Below are positions 13,081 through 24,933 of a stretch of 64,000 nt of DNA, in pieces (within the stretch, counting starts at the first letter, position 1; the number at the start of each line of letters is the position of its first letter). A program made the position numbers and the translations under genes. The stretch lies in the NCBI RefSeq assembly GCF_032191515.1, contig NC_091392.1:38569501-38633500 (forward strand), written 5' to 3'. Origin of the DNA: Phaenicophaeus curvirostris (lineage: Eukaryota > Chordata > Aves > Cuculiformes > Cuculidae). The notes under the pieces are model-generated. The model did not search any database. It saw only the letters and a list, made by a program, of their open reading frames with translations, and had not been told where the DNA came from.

Positions 13081-16000
13081 GCTGTCAAAATGTCATTATT
13101 TGGATCTTTCCCAATGTTTTTGTTCAAGTGATAGGAAACAGAAGGGAAGGAACTAATTGGTATGAGTCTGGAAAACATGTTCTGAATACACGTACAAGCA
13201 TTTGTGCTTCCTTATTCAGATTTCCAGCTTGTGAGTTGTGTGGCAGCAGAAGCATCATTCTTGGAATGTCGTTAGAGCTCATGAGAAGTCCAGAATACAT
13301 TTCCATCCTTCTTGCCACCAAAGGGGCGTGCAGCTGTTTCTCTCCTTATTCAGATTCTCTTAAATTCTTGCTTTATAATGAAGAGCTTGTCTTGCTAGTT
13401 CATTAGTAATTGCTACCTCCTACCATTTCTTTTGTCAGCAGGGGGTAGGATTTCCTCCTACGTCCAGGAAAAAAAAAGAGAAAATTAGATAGTGATAGAG
13501 GCTAAAATTAGAAGAAATCTGAGAAGAATTAGGCCAGGTTAATCTCAAATGCTGTAAGAGCGATTCTTTCTTTGGATTTTAGGTGACAAATATGATTATT
13601 TTCATAAGAGTGATGTCTTCAGGAGGCTGGGCAATACCAATGTTGCTGGGCAGAGAATGTTTCCACATAGGTCATATGCTTGGACTTGGACTGGCTAGGA
13701 TGTATCGACGTTACACATTTAATTAAGGCGTTATGTATTGGAAAGCAATCTGCAGTTCAGAAGCACTTGGAGCTGATACCCTGGCTGCCTCATAGCAAGA
13801 GGCCAAGGCATTTCTAAAACTTACTAAAACAGGCCTGTGAAACTTTATAATTATGTTTGTGCTTCGGCATAATGTGAGGATAGTACAAGCAGCAACACCT
13901 CAGACAAAAACATGAGAGGAAATAGTTTGTCACAACTCTAATATGGTGGCTTGCATATCTTTTTCATTATCTCGGCTTCCATTTGCACTGCAGTCACAGC
14001 AGCAGTGTTACCTGAGCTGGCTGTAAAGTAACTGGTTTGCCTACTGCTACTGACAGCAGCAATTTGTTGTAATTAGTTGTGAAAAATGTTGTAAAATGTT
14101 CTATGAAGATTTCCAGTCACCTCCATATGTGACTTGAAGTTTTTTATTCCCTGCAATGTAATAACCTTTCCCTTTTCCACATTCCTTTTAACTTCAGTGT
14201 TCTGTGACTGGAGTAAAGTTTCTTTTCAGCTATTAATCCGTTTCTGGTTCTGTGATTGCAAGTTATCAGAGAACATTTATTTCCCCCTCATACCCAAGAA
14301 TTTCCTATACAATTTGAAAATACAATCTAAATATACTGAATAAAAATAGTCCCTGTTGTGCTGAAGTTGAGGTGTTTGCTGTGGCTCTGTGAGGCAGGAG
14401 CTTGTTTGGAAACCATGTGTTTTATGGGGTTGCCATCACCTATTGTCATGTTAGGAGTTTTTGAAACTAAAGTGTTCCACTGTAAGTACTGAAATATGCA
14501 ATAACAAAGTGTTTTATGGGAAATATATTTGACAGTCCTTGTAATATTACGTTCCCTCCACTGTTGTCATGCTAGCACTTTTTGTTTCTTGTTGGGGTAG
14601 ACAGCTTATAACTTCCTTATGTGTTCAGAGAACTCTGTGAGCTTAAGTGGTCACAATCTCTGAATCATCAATAAGAGTTACATTATAAAACAAGTTGTGT
14701 GGCATTACTGGCTCTTATGCTGAACTAGAAAATCACCTGCAACTTTTTGCCTTTAGACTGAGCCTTCTTTTTCCCCCACATCTGGAAAGTCAGGTAATTG
14801 GCTTTCAGGAAGTCACTTCTTCCTTTTTTTCTGCTTTATTTATTTATTAGCTTGATTATTTCATTTGTTTAGATTCAGATGACTCCTAAGATTTTTAAGG
14901 TTAAGTTGTAACATTAATACACTTATGTTGTTTCTCCAGTGTATATGATACATAACTCTTGATTCTTGGAGATCAGTACTTGAGGTGAATGTTTTGATGG
15001 CTGATAAAGAAGTTAGATATTTCACATTTGCTACTGGTGTGCAGTTCACGGAGTTTAGCCAGAAAAGCTAAAGCAAATGTGATCTTTATTTTTTGAAGGA
15101 CTTGCTTGTGCACATCTTTGTGAAGGACCCTATTTGTTTCTTCAGCTTTTCTTCAAGGTAACTTACTTGAGTCAAGTTTGGGCAGTTCAGAAAAATGATA
15201 CAATTTCTTATGTGTTTCTTATGTGTCCTGAAAAGGGTAGGATTTCCTATGCAATTCTCTCAGCTTCTCTCAACATTAAAAATAGATCCCTGAAATTCTT
15301 TCAATTTCTTGGCAATTTCTCACTGGAAACATGCAATGTTGGATATTTTGTTTCTAAAAGAGAATGTAGCTGATGCTTAAACAAACTTCAGCTGAGCTTG
15401 AAAGTGGAAGTTTTTAAAATCAGTGCTAGAAGAAAAAAACAACCCCGCTATTAAAAAATATCTGTGAAGATTTCAGCCTTGTAGTAGGTTGTTTCTTATG
15501 CTTTTAGTGGAAGCCTGAGACACAAATCACTATTTTGTTCTTTAGATTTCAAGCGTTCATTGCAGCTTTGCTTATTTGGTTGTGTGTATCCGTTTCTTTA
15601 CATGCACAAATGTTACCTTGGGCAGAGCAGGAGAGCTTAGGTCTCACCTATCCAGTGCAATCAGGAATAAGCTGTGACACAGAAGGAAGAGTAAACTACA
15701 CAGCAGAAATACATATTAAAGTGCACTTATATAAGGAGAATATTTTTAAACTATGCTGGCTTAGTGGTGTGGATTTTGTTAAGGCCGCTCTCATATGGCC
15801 TTATAAACACACGCAGTTAAAAAACAAGACAGTCTTATCTTGATCATAAGACTTTTGATTCTGTAGAGATCATGAAGGGTTGAGAGACTAAATCCATTCT
15901 CAATGCTTTTTCTTATTTTGCTTGAAAGGTTTGAGAGGTTATTTGCTGGGGTTTTTTTGGTTTTTTTTCACTTCAGAGCCAGATTCAACTTGCATTTAGT

Positions 16001-18920
16001 TTGCAAGAGCTTTTGATTTTTTTGGTTTTAATACTTCAAAAAGACAACAAAAAGGAGAGGGAAAGATAAACACATACAAGCAAAATCCCGCTACCTCTAA
16101 GGCGTACTCAAGATTCTGAAAATGCTTTTCTGAGGGCTGTCTATCATAATGGAATCTGGATCAGGCTAGAAGCAACTATAACATGCATTTGCTTCCTTCC
16201 ATTGTTAGAATAGCAAGATATGAATTTCTCAATATTACTTTAATATTTGATTACACTATTATATAAAATAAAGTAATCATAGATCAGATAATGGGGAGGA
16301 AGCTGGAAGAATGGATTCTGAAACCAAGTTCATATGCTATACTTTGATTTTAGTTGAATCTCTGGCATGGTTAACTGTCCTGAAAATCATCAGGAGAAAT
16401 GGGTATGTTTCTGTAGAGTTGACTTACTGATCACTTTATGTGGTTCCTTGTTTGGTTTTGATGCTTTGCTGTTCTGAATGTGCTTCATGTTTCAATTCCT
16501 TGCAAACTTTTCATCCTAGCATAGAATCCAAATTTCTCTACTGCATAACTTAAGGAATCCCTACATTGAACTGAATATTGCTGGGCACATTTATCCAAAA
16601 CAAATCTTTCTTTAAAGCTTAGTACATAGATATATTGTTTACATTATTTTCTTTCCAGAAGTACTGGTTTTGGATTATGTAATTTCCAACAGTAGCCATA
16701 CGAATACAATTAAGGAAGTTGATTTTTTTTCTCCCTATGTTCATGTTAATATTTTTCTTGTTAAATTTATCTGTTTGGGGGACAACAGTGAGACTGTCTG
16801 CCTTCAAGGGTGAAAGTGTCAGGTAGCTGATGAATACAAGTGTATCACTATTTTTCCTTCCCTTTCTGTTGGACACCTATTGTTTAGACATACCTGTTCT
16901 TATGTATACTCAAATAGAGCAAATGTTTTAAATAACTATACTTTCAGTAATAATACATCTATTCTCATGTAGAATCTGAGCAGTCTTGTTTTGTCTCTTG
17001 CTGTGCACTGAAGTTAAAATAGTTTAAAAAATATTAAGCATTAAGGAGACGAACAGAAAAATCAACACTAATCACTGTACAACCTTTAACTGTGGCATAC
17101 AGCCCTTCTTGTGGCAAAGAACCACCTTTTTTGCTCCCAAGAAATCTATTCTGTCATTAATACTTAGGCTTAAGTATGGTGTTATTGTATTTGTGTAAGT
17201 GTATTTCTCTTGCAATATTTTTTTTAATCTTTAAAGTTGAAAATTTTACTTGTAATTGCCCCAAGCCCAGGTATGAATATGCATTGTGACTACTGAATTG
17301 TGTAAAATATCAAATCTTCCTGTCAAATCGTCTGTCACATATTTATCTCAACTTGTTTTTTCCTCAAAGCTCTTTCAGATTTAAGAAGCTGCTATGCAGA
17401 GTACAAGATAATTAGAAATAATAACACACTTCAGTGTTTAATAGTTTCAGTTGCATGAAATTTAAATTGTCCATCTAGGCTAAGGGGCTGAACGAAGATG
17501 GCAGAGTAATGGCTGGCTAGTGATCTACTTCATGGTTGAAAGGACTACTCTGATTTTATGGGCAAGGAAATACATCTTTAAAAGCATAGACTAGAACAAA
17601 TCAAAATCATTCAGAGCAGACTGTTTAAGAGCCGTAGAATACATGAAATTAGAACTGAATTCATAACTCTTAAGTGGTTTGACCTCGCTTTAAGATACAT
17701 CTGATTTAATAGTAATTTTTTTGCAGTACGCATTGAGAATGTTAGTTAGACCATGTGAGTAAGAAGTTTGCGTACTGCTCCGTTTCTCTTTGAGTAAGAG
17801 TTGTCATTTGTTTTTATACTAGCATCCTCATATAAATCACAGCATGTGTCTTTTGCTGTTTCTGAAAAGGAAAGAAGTTGTCATTAGTTTACATGTAGGG
17901 GATGAGTTACAATCAGTTCTGTTGAAGAGCCATTTTAAATATTGCTTTATTTCAGAACAAAATAAGATTTCTGTTTGAATTTTGAGGACTTTTGATAAAC
18001 CTGTTCTTAGACTTTGTTCTTTACTTCAGCTTCTCATGGCCTGACTTCAGGTTTCATCACACTTGTGGTCTTTCTGCCTTTTTTGAGGATGGGTTAAGTG
18101 AACAGAGTACCAGAATAGAGCGTGCATAGTGTATTTGAGTCTCTGAGGAATTAGACCAATTCGTGTGGTCTCAGTAGGCATCATTCCTTTGACTAAATGT
18201 TCAAACGGTTTTCACATAGTAGCACTACATTGATTTAAGGCTTCCTGTGTACAGTAAAGGAAAACCAAGATCTTTGAAGCTCTGGAAAACTTGTGTCTCA
18301 TTCCCTTTAAAGATTAAAACCTGCCATAGGCACTTTAGGGTTCACTAACTGGATGTGGCAAATCATTAGCATGTTTTGTGGTAGTGCAAAAGTGATGATA
18401 AATCTTCAGCCTTCATTGCATTATAAGAAGACTTCACAACTGCAAACTAGCCTAAAATTTTCCTTTACTCTTGCCATGTCCTTTCTAGGAGTAATTTCTG
18501 AAGGAACATGCCCTTGAGACTGGACATTTTGTAGATATCTGGCTAGTTTTTCAAAGTCAAGTGAAAACTAATGATCATGGCATTGAGTTAATGGGAGAAT
18601 GCTATCTTAACTGAATGCTTCAATTCTTGCTCCTATGTAAGACAAAGCCTTAAAGATAATGCTGTGCACTAGTAGATATGGTTCTTCAACTTCTCTTTCT
18701 TGAAAATGCATAAGTACTGGGAAAATGAAGGTTTGGAAAACAGGAAATTTCATATTTTACTATAAACCTTGGGCTGATATAAATATTGGAAGTGAAATCT
18801 AAAGCGAGCCTTTAATCTCTGTGGTGTCTTATGTTGGCATAATGGTGCTCCTGGAAGTTGGCAGGCATCTTAACATCTTCAGTGGTTTAGTAATTAGGTC
18901 AGTGATAGTAATTGTTTACA

Positions 18921-19187
18921 AAGGCTTGTAGTGATAGGACCTGGGGCAATGGGTATAAACTGGAGAGGGGCAGATTTAGACTAGACATAAGGAAGAATTT
19001 CTTCACTATGAGAGTGGTGAGGCACTGGCACAGGTTGCCCAGGAAAGTTGTGGCTGCCCCAGCCCTGGAGGTGTTCAAAGCCATATTGGATGGGGCCTTG
19101 GGCAGCCTGGGCTGGTGGGAGGTCTCCCTGCCCATGGCAGGGGGATTGGAACTAGATGATCTCTAATAATAATATCTATAATAATTA
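18921..19187 (+). mobile_element. CR1 LINE 3' fragment, sense orientation
   Basis: The fragment covers the end of the CR1 reverse-transcriptase reading frame and the short 3'UTR. The + strand frame at about 18912-19166 reads through recognisable CR1 ORF2 C-terminal blocks, including RGRFRLDIRKNFFT and HWHRLPRKVV, with the usual GLELDDL-type end. The 3' end carries the typical GATTGGAACTAGATGATCTC, but it is followed by a TAATAATAATATC-type tail instead of the common ATTCTATGAT repeats. It is 5'-truncated, as most CR1 copies are, and cannot move by itself. A second sense CR1 starts about 130 bases downstream. Confidence 0.92.
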
Positions 19188-19317
19188 AAAAAACAACCAA
19201 ACTAGATGAAGTAGTGATGGAAAATATTTCTTTAGATAAAACAATACATTAAGAATATGAACTTGTAATTAGACTTCTTGAAAACACTTGTGTCTCTGAT
19301 GTTTGGAGTAAGATTGA

Positions 19318-19497
19318 AAGGGTTATTGGGCACTAGCACAGGCTGCCCAGGGAGGTGGTTGAGTCCCCATCCCTGGAGGTGTTTAAAAGAGGGGTGGATA
19401 AAGTGCTCAGGGATACGGTCTAGTAGTGGACAGGTATGGTTGGACTTGATGGACTCAGAGGTCTTTCCTAGCCAAGCGATTCTATGATTCTGTGATT
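19318..19497 (+). mobile_element. CR1 LINE 3' fragment, sense orientation
   Basis: A 180-bp 5'-truncated CR1 end. It shows the CR1 block CAGGCTGCCCAGGGAGGTGG, then CCCATCCCTGGAGGTGTTTA, then a TTGGACTTGATGGACTC-type 3'UTR, and it finishes with the classical ATTCTATGATTCTGTGATT terminus at 19479-19497. It differs from the copy just upstream in both body and tail, so the two are independent insertions and not a duplication. Confidence 0.93.
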
Positions 19498-20952
19498 TTT
19501 TTTGTTTGCTGTTTTGCTCTGGAAAGCTGCCTGTATGTAATTTTCTGCAGGCTCCTGTACACAGTTCGCCTCTAGCAATAGAGGACTTATGCCTTGCTCT
19601 CACTGTGCAATCACCTATCAGTACCAATTTGATCCAGACAAAGTATAAGCAAATAGTAACACTTCTGTTGATTGATCAGAACATACAACAATGCTGCTTT
19701 TCTGCTGTGTGGTGGCTGTCGTAGGACAGCTGATGCTCTGTTCAGCCTAGTTTACAACAGAAGTACACTTACAAAGTGTTTTGAATAGATTTGTACAGAG
19801 AAGTTGGAGAGCTCTGGTGTTCTGCATCATGTGAATGTGTGGTGTTTTGACGTAGTAATTAGGCAGCCTGGTACTCAATTTACTTTCTTGAGATGTAGAT
19901 CAGGGCTCTGTCATAATTTTTCCCATTTTATAGATGAGAGAACTTGTTGCATACAACTCACTCTAGCCTTTTCTTTTGCTTCTTTTCTTTAAAATACCAT
20001 GCAAGTATTTTTTCTACTTCAGTTTCTCCTCTCTTGTTATTTCATAGTTTGCATCTGTCTGTCCTTCATTGCCCATTGCAATTCCTTGCTAAAGCTTCAT
20101 TCTCCAGTAGCTTTAATTGCTTTATCATGGAAACATAAATGTAATTTTAACTTTGAAAGTGGCTTTGTTGTAACTTTTAAAATTACATATTTTGGAGTAA
20201 CTTCCTTAACAAGAGCAAGCTTATATGTACTGTCTGAGGTGTTATTTGTTAGCAGTCATTTTTAGTAGACATTTAAATATTGGTCGGATTCTAGCAATGA
20301 AAGTAGCTGATTTTATGGTTTTTGCCTAACACTGCATGGTAATAGAACATAATTTCTCTTCTGTAGCTCATCTGCTTTAGTGTAATGGAAGACTGATAAG
20401 CTGAACAGGCAATTAGAAATAGCTTTTATATAAATTAAAATGTGGACAGCAAAGTACAGGTTGAGCTGTTAAACAGTAATCATCAAAATTAGATTAGGGT
20501 TGTGTTTTGATCTTCATAACCTGTGAAGTCCTTGTATATTTACTTGGTTGCTTGCCACCTTCAAAGATTTCTGAGATTTTGCTGTCAGTTTCTTTTGTGT
20601 CTGTTTGGTTTCAGTAACAAAATGCCAAGATAATAAATACTGGCTTCTCTGAAAATTGAGACAGATTATTTTAGCAAGCACTCTTGAATTCAGCAAATTC
20701 AGTTCTGACTCTTGGAAACCACCTTTGCTTTCATTAACTTGGGTATGTTCTATATTTTTTGTGTAAAGCAAAAGTGAATGTGCTTCTACTGCAATTTTAG
20801 TCAGACAAAAGCCACTTCATGCCTACCATGTTTGCTGCCATCATCAAGTTTCTCCTACAGCTCTCTTTTCAATAAAGTTAATGAATTCAGAAGGGAAATA
20901 TTTCATAATCATGTAACAATTTGTATCTGTTTTTTCTTTCTTTGTGGTTAAT

Positions 20953-21340
20953 GAATCATAGAATAACCAGGTTGGAAGAGACCCACCGGATCATCGGGTC
21001 CAACCATTCCTATCAAACACTAAACCATTCCCCTTAGCATCTTGTCCACCCGTGCCTTAAACACCTCCAGGGAAGGTGACTCAACCACCTCCCTGGGCAG
21101 CCTGTTCCAGTGCCCAATGACCCTTTCTGTAAAGAATTTTTTCCTAACGTCTAGCCTAAACCTCCCCTGTCGGAGCTTGAGGCCGTTCCCTCTTGTCCTG
21201 TCCCCTGTCACTTGGGAGAAGAGGCCAGCACCCTCCTCTCTACAATGTCCTTTCAGGTAGTTGTAGAGAGCAATGAGGTCTCCCCTCAGCCTCCTCTTCT
21301 CCAGGCTAAACACCCCCAGCTCTCTCAGCCGCTCCTCATA
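20953..21340 (-). mobile_element. CR1 LINE 3' fragment, inverted, fairly young
   Basis: It begins on the + strand with AATCATAGAAT, the inverted CR1 3' terminus, followed by CAGGTTGGAAGAGACCCAC. The minus-strand frame at 21020-21313 is open for 97 codons and reads the CR1 ORF2 C-terminus, with blocks such as FSLEKRRLRGDLIALYNYLK, RFRLDVRKKFFTERV and HWNRLPREVV. It is truncated at about 21340. The uninterrupted frame suggests a moderately recent insertion. There is no reverse-transcriptase catalytic core, so it is non-autonomous. Confidence 0.95.
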
Positions 21341-23927
21341 GGCCCAAGACTACACCTTGGGCCCTGTTTGCAACAGCAGAAATAGCTAAATTGTGAAGAA
21401 CCAAAGCTTTCTTGATTTTTTTTGTAAACATTCATCATCTTGCTTATTGTGACATTGTTTTGGTTTTGTGGTAGATTCTAGTCTCTACCATAATATAGTT
21501 GGTGTCCAGAGCTCTTCATCTGCATTATGTTGGAGTCTTGCCTCCCCAGTAAGGATACAGTCATAGAGGTGGAAAGTGCAGTTGTTTGGATAATCTTCTC
21601 TTAAGGATTAACCGAACTGACTGTAGAACTATCTGTGCTACCTCAGATCTTCTGGAGTTGCCTCACTTGTGTGATGTGCACAGCAGAGAAAATAATTTAA
21701 GGTAAGGTGAAGGAAGTTCCAAGCTAAGGAGTTATGGACTGCAGTAGAGGAACAAGGAAATTAAAAAAAACAAAAACAAACCAACAGTCAGTGGTGGTTC
21801 TTATTATGCAGAAAGTAAGTTTATGTGTGCCTGGCCAGGTAAAGGAAAGTGGAGAGTGTCTATACCTGTAGTCCTTCTTTGACAAGGAATCTTACAGTCT
21901 GTTGTTACCATAGCATCATGCTGAAAGGAGAAACTGAACTGCTGAGAAGAGCTAGGAAGTCTCTAAATTGTGAGAAGTGCTTATTCAAATACCGTATCTG
22001 TGATACCCTGGTAAAAAGCCCTCTAAAAAGTATTCCTTATGACCTCTGCTAGGGACATACCTGGATCAGAGATGAACAGTGGAGGAATGGTGTAATAAAT
22101 TTCACGACCTGTGGGGAAGAGAAGATAGAAATATCCCAGAAGGCTGTTCGAGCATTGATAGTCGCGATTGTTAGAAGTTATAATTAAAAAAAAAAAGTCC
22201 ATTAGATTAATCCAGTCAACTGATACCTGACTGGAGTGTTCTTTAAAGTGAAATATTTTCATTAATTATTTTTTAAAGTAACAGGATCTGGAAATAGAAC
22301 CTCAAATTTACTCTCAATTTCGGTAAATTTAGTCACAGGATATGATTTGTTCCAGTGACTCATTCTGATGAACAAGACTGTAGTACTTACAGGATTACTG
22401 TTAGAGAAAGCACCTGTGTTACTTGTACCATGTTGAAAAGAAAAAGACATGGATTTATTTTACTGTATGGATATACAGTATACTTTTTTTGGTGGGATAT
22501 CAGCTGGACTGCAATCCAACAGTTCATTTCATAGGATTAAAATCAGAAAATGCAGAAGTGAGGATGCTTCTGGACATTTCAGCTGTAGGAAGCATGCACA
22601 GTTTGGTAGACAGAAATAAATCACTTTTCTGTTTTCCTGTTGTATGGTTACTATAGCCAGGCCTTCATTCAAGTTTCTTTTGTCACTAGCAAATTTGCTT
22701 ATTGTTATTTAACACAAACATAAAGTTATCTAATTGTGTATTAATATCTTGTCTCTGTGGGAAGTAAACCTGTGGTTTCCTGTAGTCAATAGTAATTATG
22801 AAAGCTTCTGACATTCTGGTTTACCATTCAGCTGATGAGAAATTTCATACTTGATTCTATACTAATCACAGAGTCCAGAGAAATAAAAAATAATAACTCA
22901 ACTCATACCAGTCATCTGGCAGGTTTTTATTCTGAAGTTTTCACCAGAATGTAATAGTGAAATAATTGTGTAAGGAGAATGTCAAAGGGGATTTTTTTTT
23001 AAGTTATTTAATTTATAAAAATGCTTCTTAGAAGGAAATCTGGTTTGGTTTTCGTAATAAAAAAACCCCAAACCCAAAAACAACACCTCATTTTATTTAC
23101 TTCACAAATAGATCTGGTTACTAGGAGTTACGCCATGAGTGCATTGAGGATGCATGGCTTTAAATTTCATTATGTAAGTACTTGATTATTTTATGCTTTG
23201 ACAGATTACTAATGAGACATAGGTGTTCTCTTAGGTTCCCTTTTATTAAAAAGAAATGTACACTAATTTTAAAGAAAGCCAAGCATTAGATCTGAGTTAT
23301 GCATACTGCAAGTGAAAACTCAAAGCTTCGTGGATTGTTTAATTTCAGGCTTATGGAGCCTAGTTATCAAAAGGAAATAAACTGCAGTGGGAATATTCTT
23401 CTGGTTACTCCTCAGCATACATGGGTATGTTGGAAGTTCCATACTTGGGTGGTAAAACAGGTAGAAATTACCCTTAAAATGCAGGTAAATGTATTTTAAA
23501 GACTATTTTGACGGGAGGATATTGTTTTCCAAGGCTGTTGAACTGAGTCATTCAAGAACATTCTGTGTCTGTATCTGACGCAGAAACAGTAGTTTAGTGA
23601 AAGAAAAGCTTATCCTAAAATTGTAAAGAAATAAGCCTTACAGCAGCCAAAATGTAACCTTTTACTCCTCCAGAAGGCAGACAACATCAATTGGACATTG
23701 TATCTCAAAGGCTGAAAGACAGCATGCTAGAGCAGAGTTTTCCAAAGGAGGGTACAGAAAAAAAATCTAAATAGTTAGCTAGAAAACCAAATAAATAAAA
23801 TGTCCAAATTAATTACTAAGATAACATCTGTGGCCCTTAAACCTTGTATGCTGATTTTGAATGTTAATGCTGCTTTAACCTAGATTGTCTAATACGTGTA
23901 TCTTCATCCTAGCATATAGGTTCACTT

Positions 23928-24519
23928 AATCACTAGGTTTGAAAAGACCTCGAGGATCATTGAGTCCAACCATTCTTATCAACCACTAAACCGTGCCCTT
24001 GAGCACCTCATCCACTCGTCTTTTAAACACCTTCAGGGATGGTGATTCAGCCACTTCCCTGGGCAGCCTCTGTCCGTGCCCAACGACCCTTTCTGTGAAA
24101 ATTTTTTTTCTAATGTCCAGCCTGAACCTCCTCTGGTGGAGCTGGAGGCCATTCCCTCTTGTCCTGTCCCTTGTCACTTGGGAGAAGAGGCCAGCACCCT
24201 CCTCTCCACAACCTCCTTTCAGGTAGTTATAGAGAGCAATGAGGTCTCCCCTCAGCCTCCTCTTCTCCAGGCTAAACAACCCCAGCTCTCTCAGCCGCTC
24301 CTCGTAAGACTTGTTCTTCAACCTCTTCACCAGCTTTGTTGCTCTTCTCTGGACTCGCTCTAGAGCCTCAACATCCTTCTTGTGGTGAGGGGCCCAGAAC
24401 CGAACACAGGATTCGAGGAGTGGTCTCACCAGTGCCGAGTACAGGGGGAGAATAAACTCTCTGGACCTGCTGGCCATGACATTTCTGATACAAGCCAAGA
24501 TGCCATTGGCCTTCCAGAA
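23928..24519 (-). mobile_element. CR1 LINE fragment, inverted; longest copy in the window
   Basis: About 590 bp of CR1. The minus-strand frame at 23986-24543 is open for 185 codons, and almost all of it is CR1 ORF2. It starts at KANGILACIRN, passes LPLYSALVRPLLESCV, WAPHHKKDVEALERVQRRAT and SLEKRRLRGDLIALYNYLK, and ends in the family's usual FTERVVGH and LPREV region. This is the region downstream of the reverse-transcriptase catalytic motifs, so the copy is 5'-truncated. The intact frame implies limited age. Another CR1 lies about 130 bp away in the opposite orientation, with the two 5' ends facing each other. Confidence 0.95.
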
Positions 24520-24649
24520 AGAAAAATGACAGTATGGAAACAAGTTTCTGAAATAATGAAATGGAGGAAGGAGGAAGGAATTGGCAGAGCTTGGACAGCT
24601 CCTTTACTATAGAGAAATAAGGGTCCCACATATCCTTGAGCAACTCAGT

Positions 24650-24933
24650 TTGGCCTATAGTGACAGGATGAGGGATCATGTTTTTAAACTGGAATAGCGT
24701 ACATTCAGACAGGGTATAGAAGAATTTTTTTATGCTGTGGGTGGTGAAACGCTGGAACAGGTTGCCCACACAGGTGGTAGAATCCCCATCCCTGGAAACT
24801 TCCAAGTCAGCTTGGATGGCACTCTGAGCAACCAGATCTTGCTGAAGGTGCCCCTGCGCACTGCAGGGGTTTTGGACTAGATGACATGTGAAGGTCCCAA
24901 ACCCAAGCCGTTCTGTTGCGATGCTATGATTCT
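24650..24933 (+). mobile_element. CR1 LINE 3' fragment, sense, older
   Basis: The sequence starts near a TAGTGACAGGATGAGGG block and continues through AACGCTGGAACAGGTTGCCC and CCCCATCCCTGGAA. It ends with TTTGGACTAGATGACAT, AAGGTCCC and a decayed terminus GATGCTATGATTCT. Several small changes break the reading frame, and the 3' tail is mutated, so it looks older than its inverted neighbour. It is 5'-truncated. Confidence 0.92.

Larger units (their letters stand above)
887..18920. other. Gene-free AT-rich sequence, no recognised features
   Basis: About 18 kb of AT-rich, CpG-poor DNA. Reading frames here are short, stop-rich and without recognisable domains. Small-scale items are a T13 run at 7401-7413, an imperfect 18-bp tandem duplication at 9231-9265, a slightly GC-richer patch at about 9600-9750, and a T17 run at 13064-13080. 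I recognise no mobile element, although ancient decayed ones could be missed by eye. Confidence 0.5.

Noticed and set aside
15535..15843. 102-codon frame with a hydrophobic, signal-peptide-like start
   Set aside because: The frame begins at TTG, not ATG. The hydrophobic run follows from T-rich DNA, and no family resemblance is visible.
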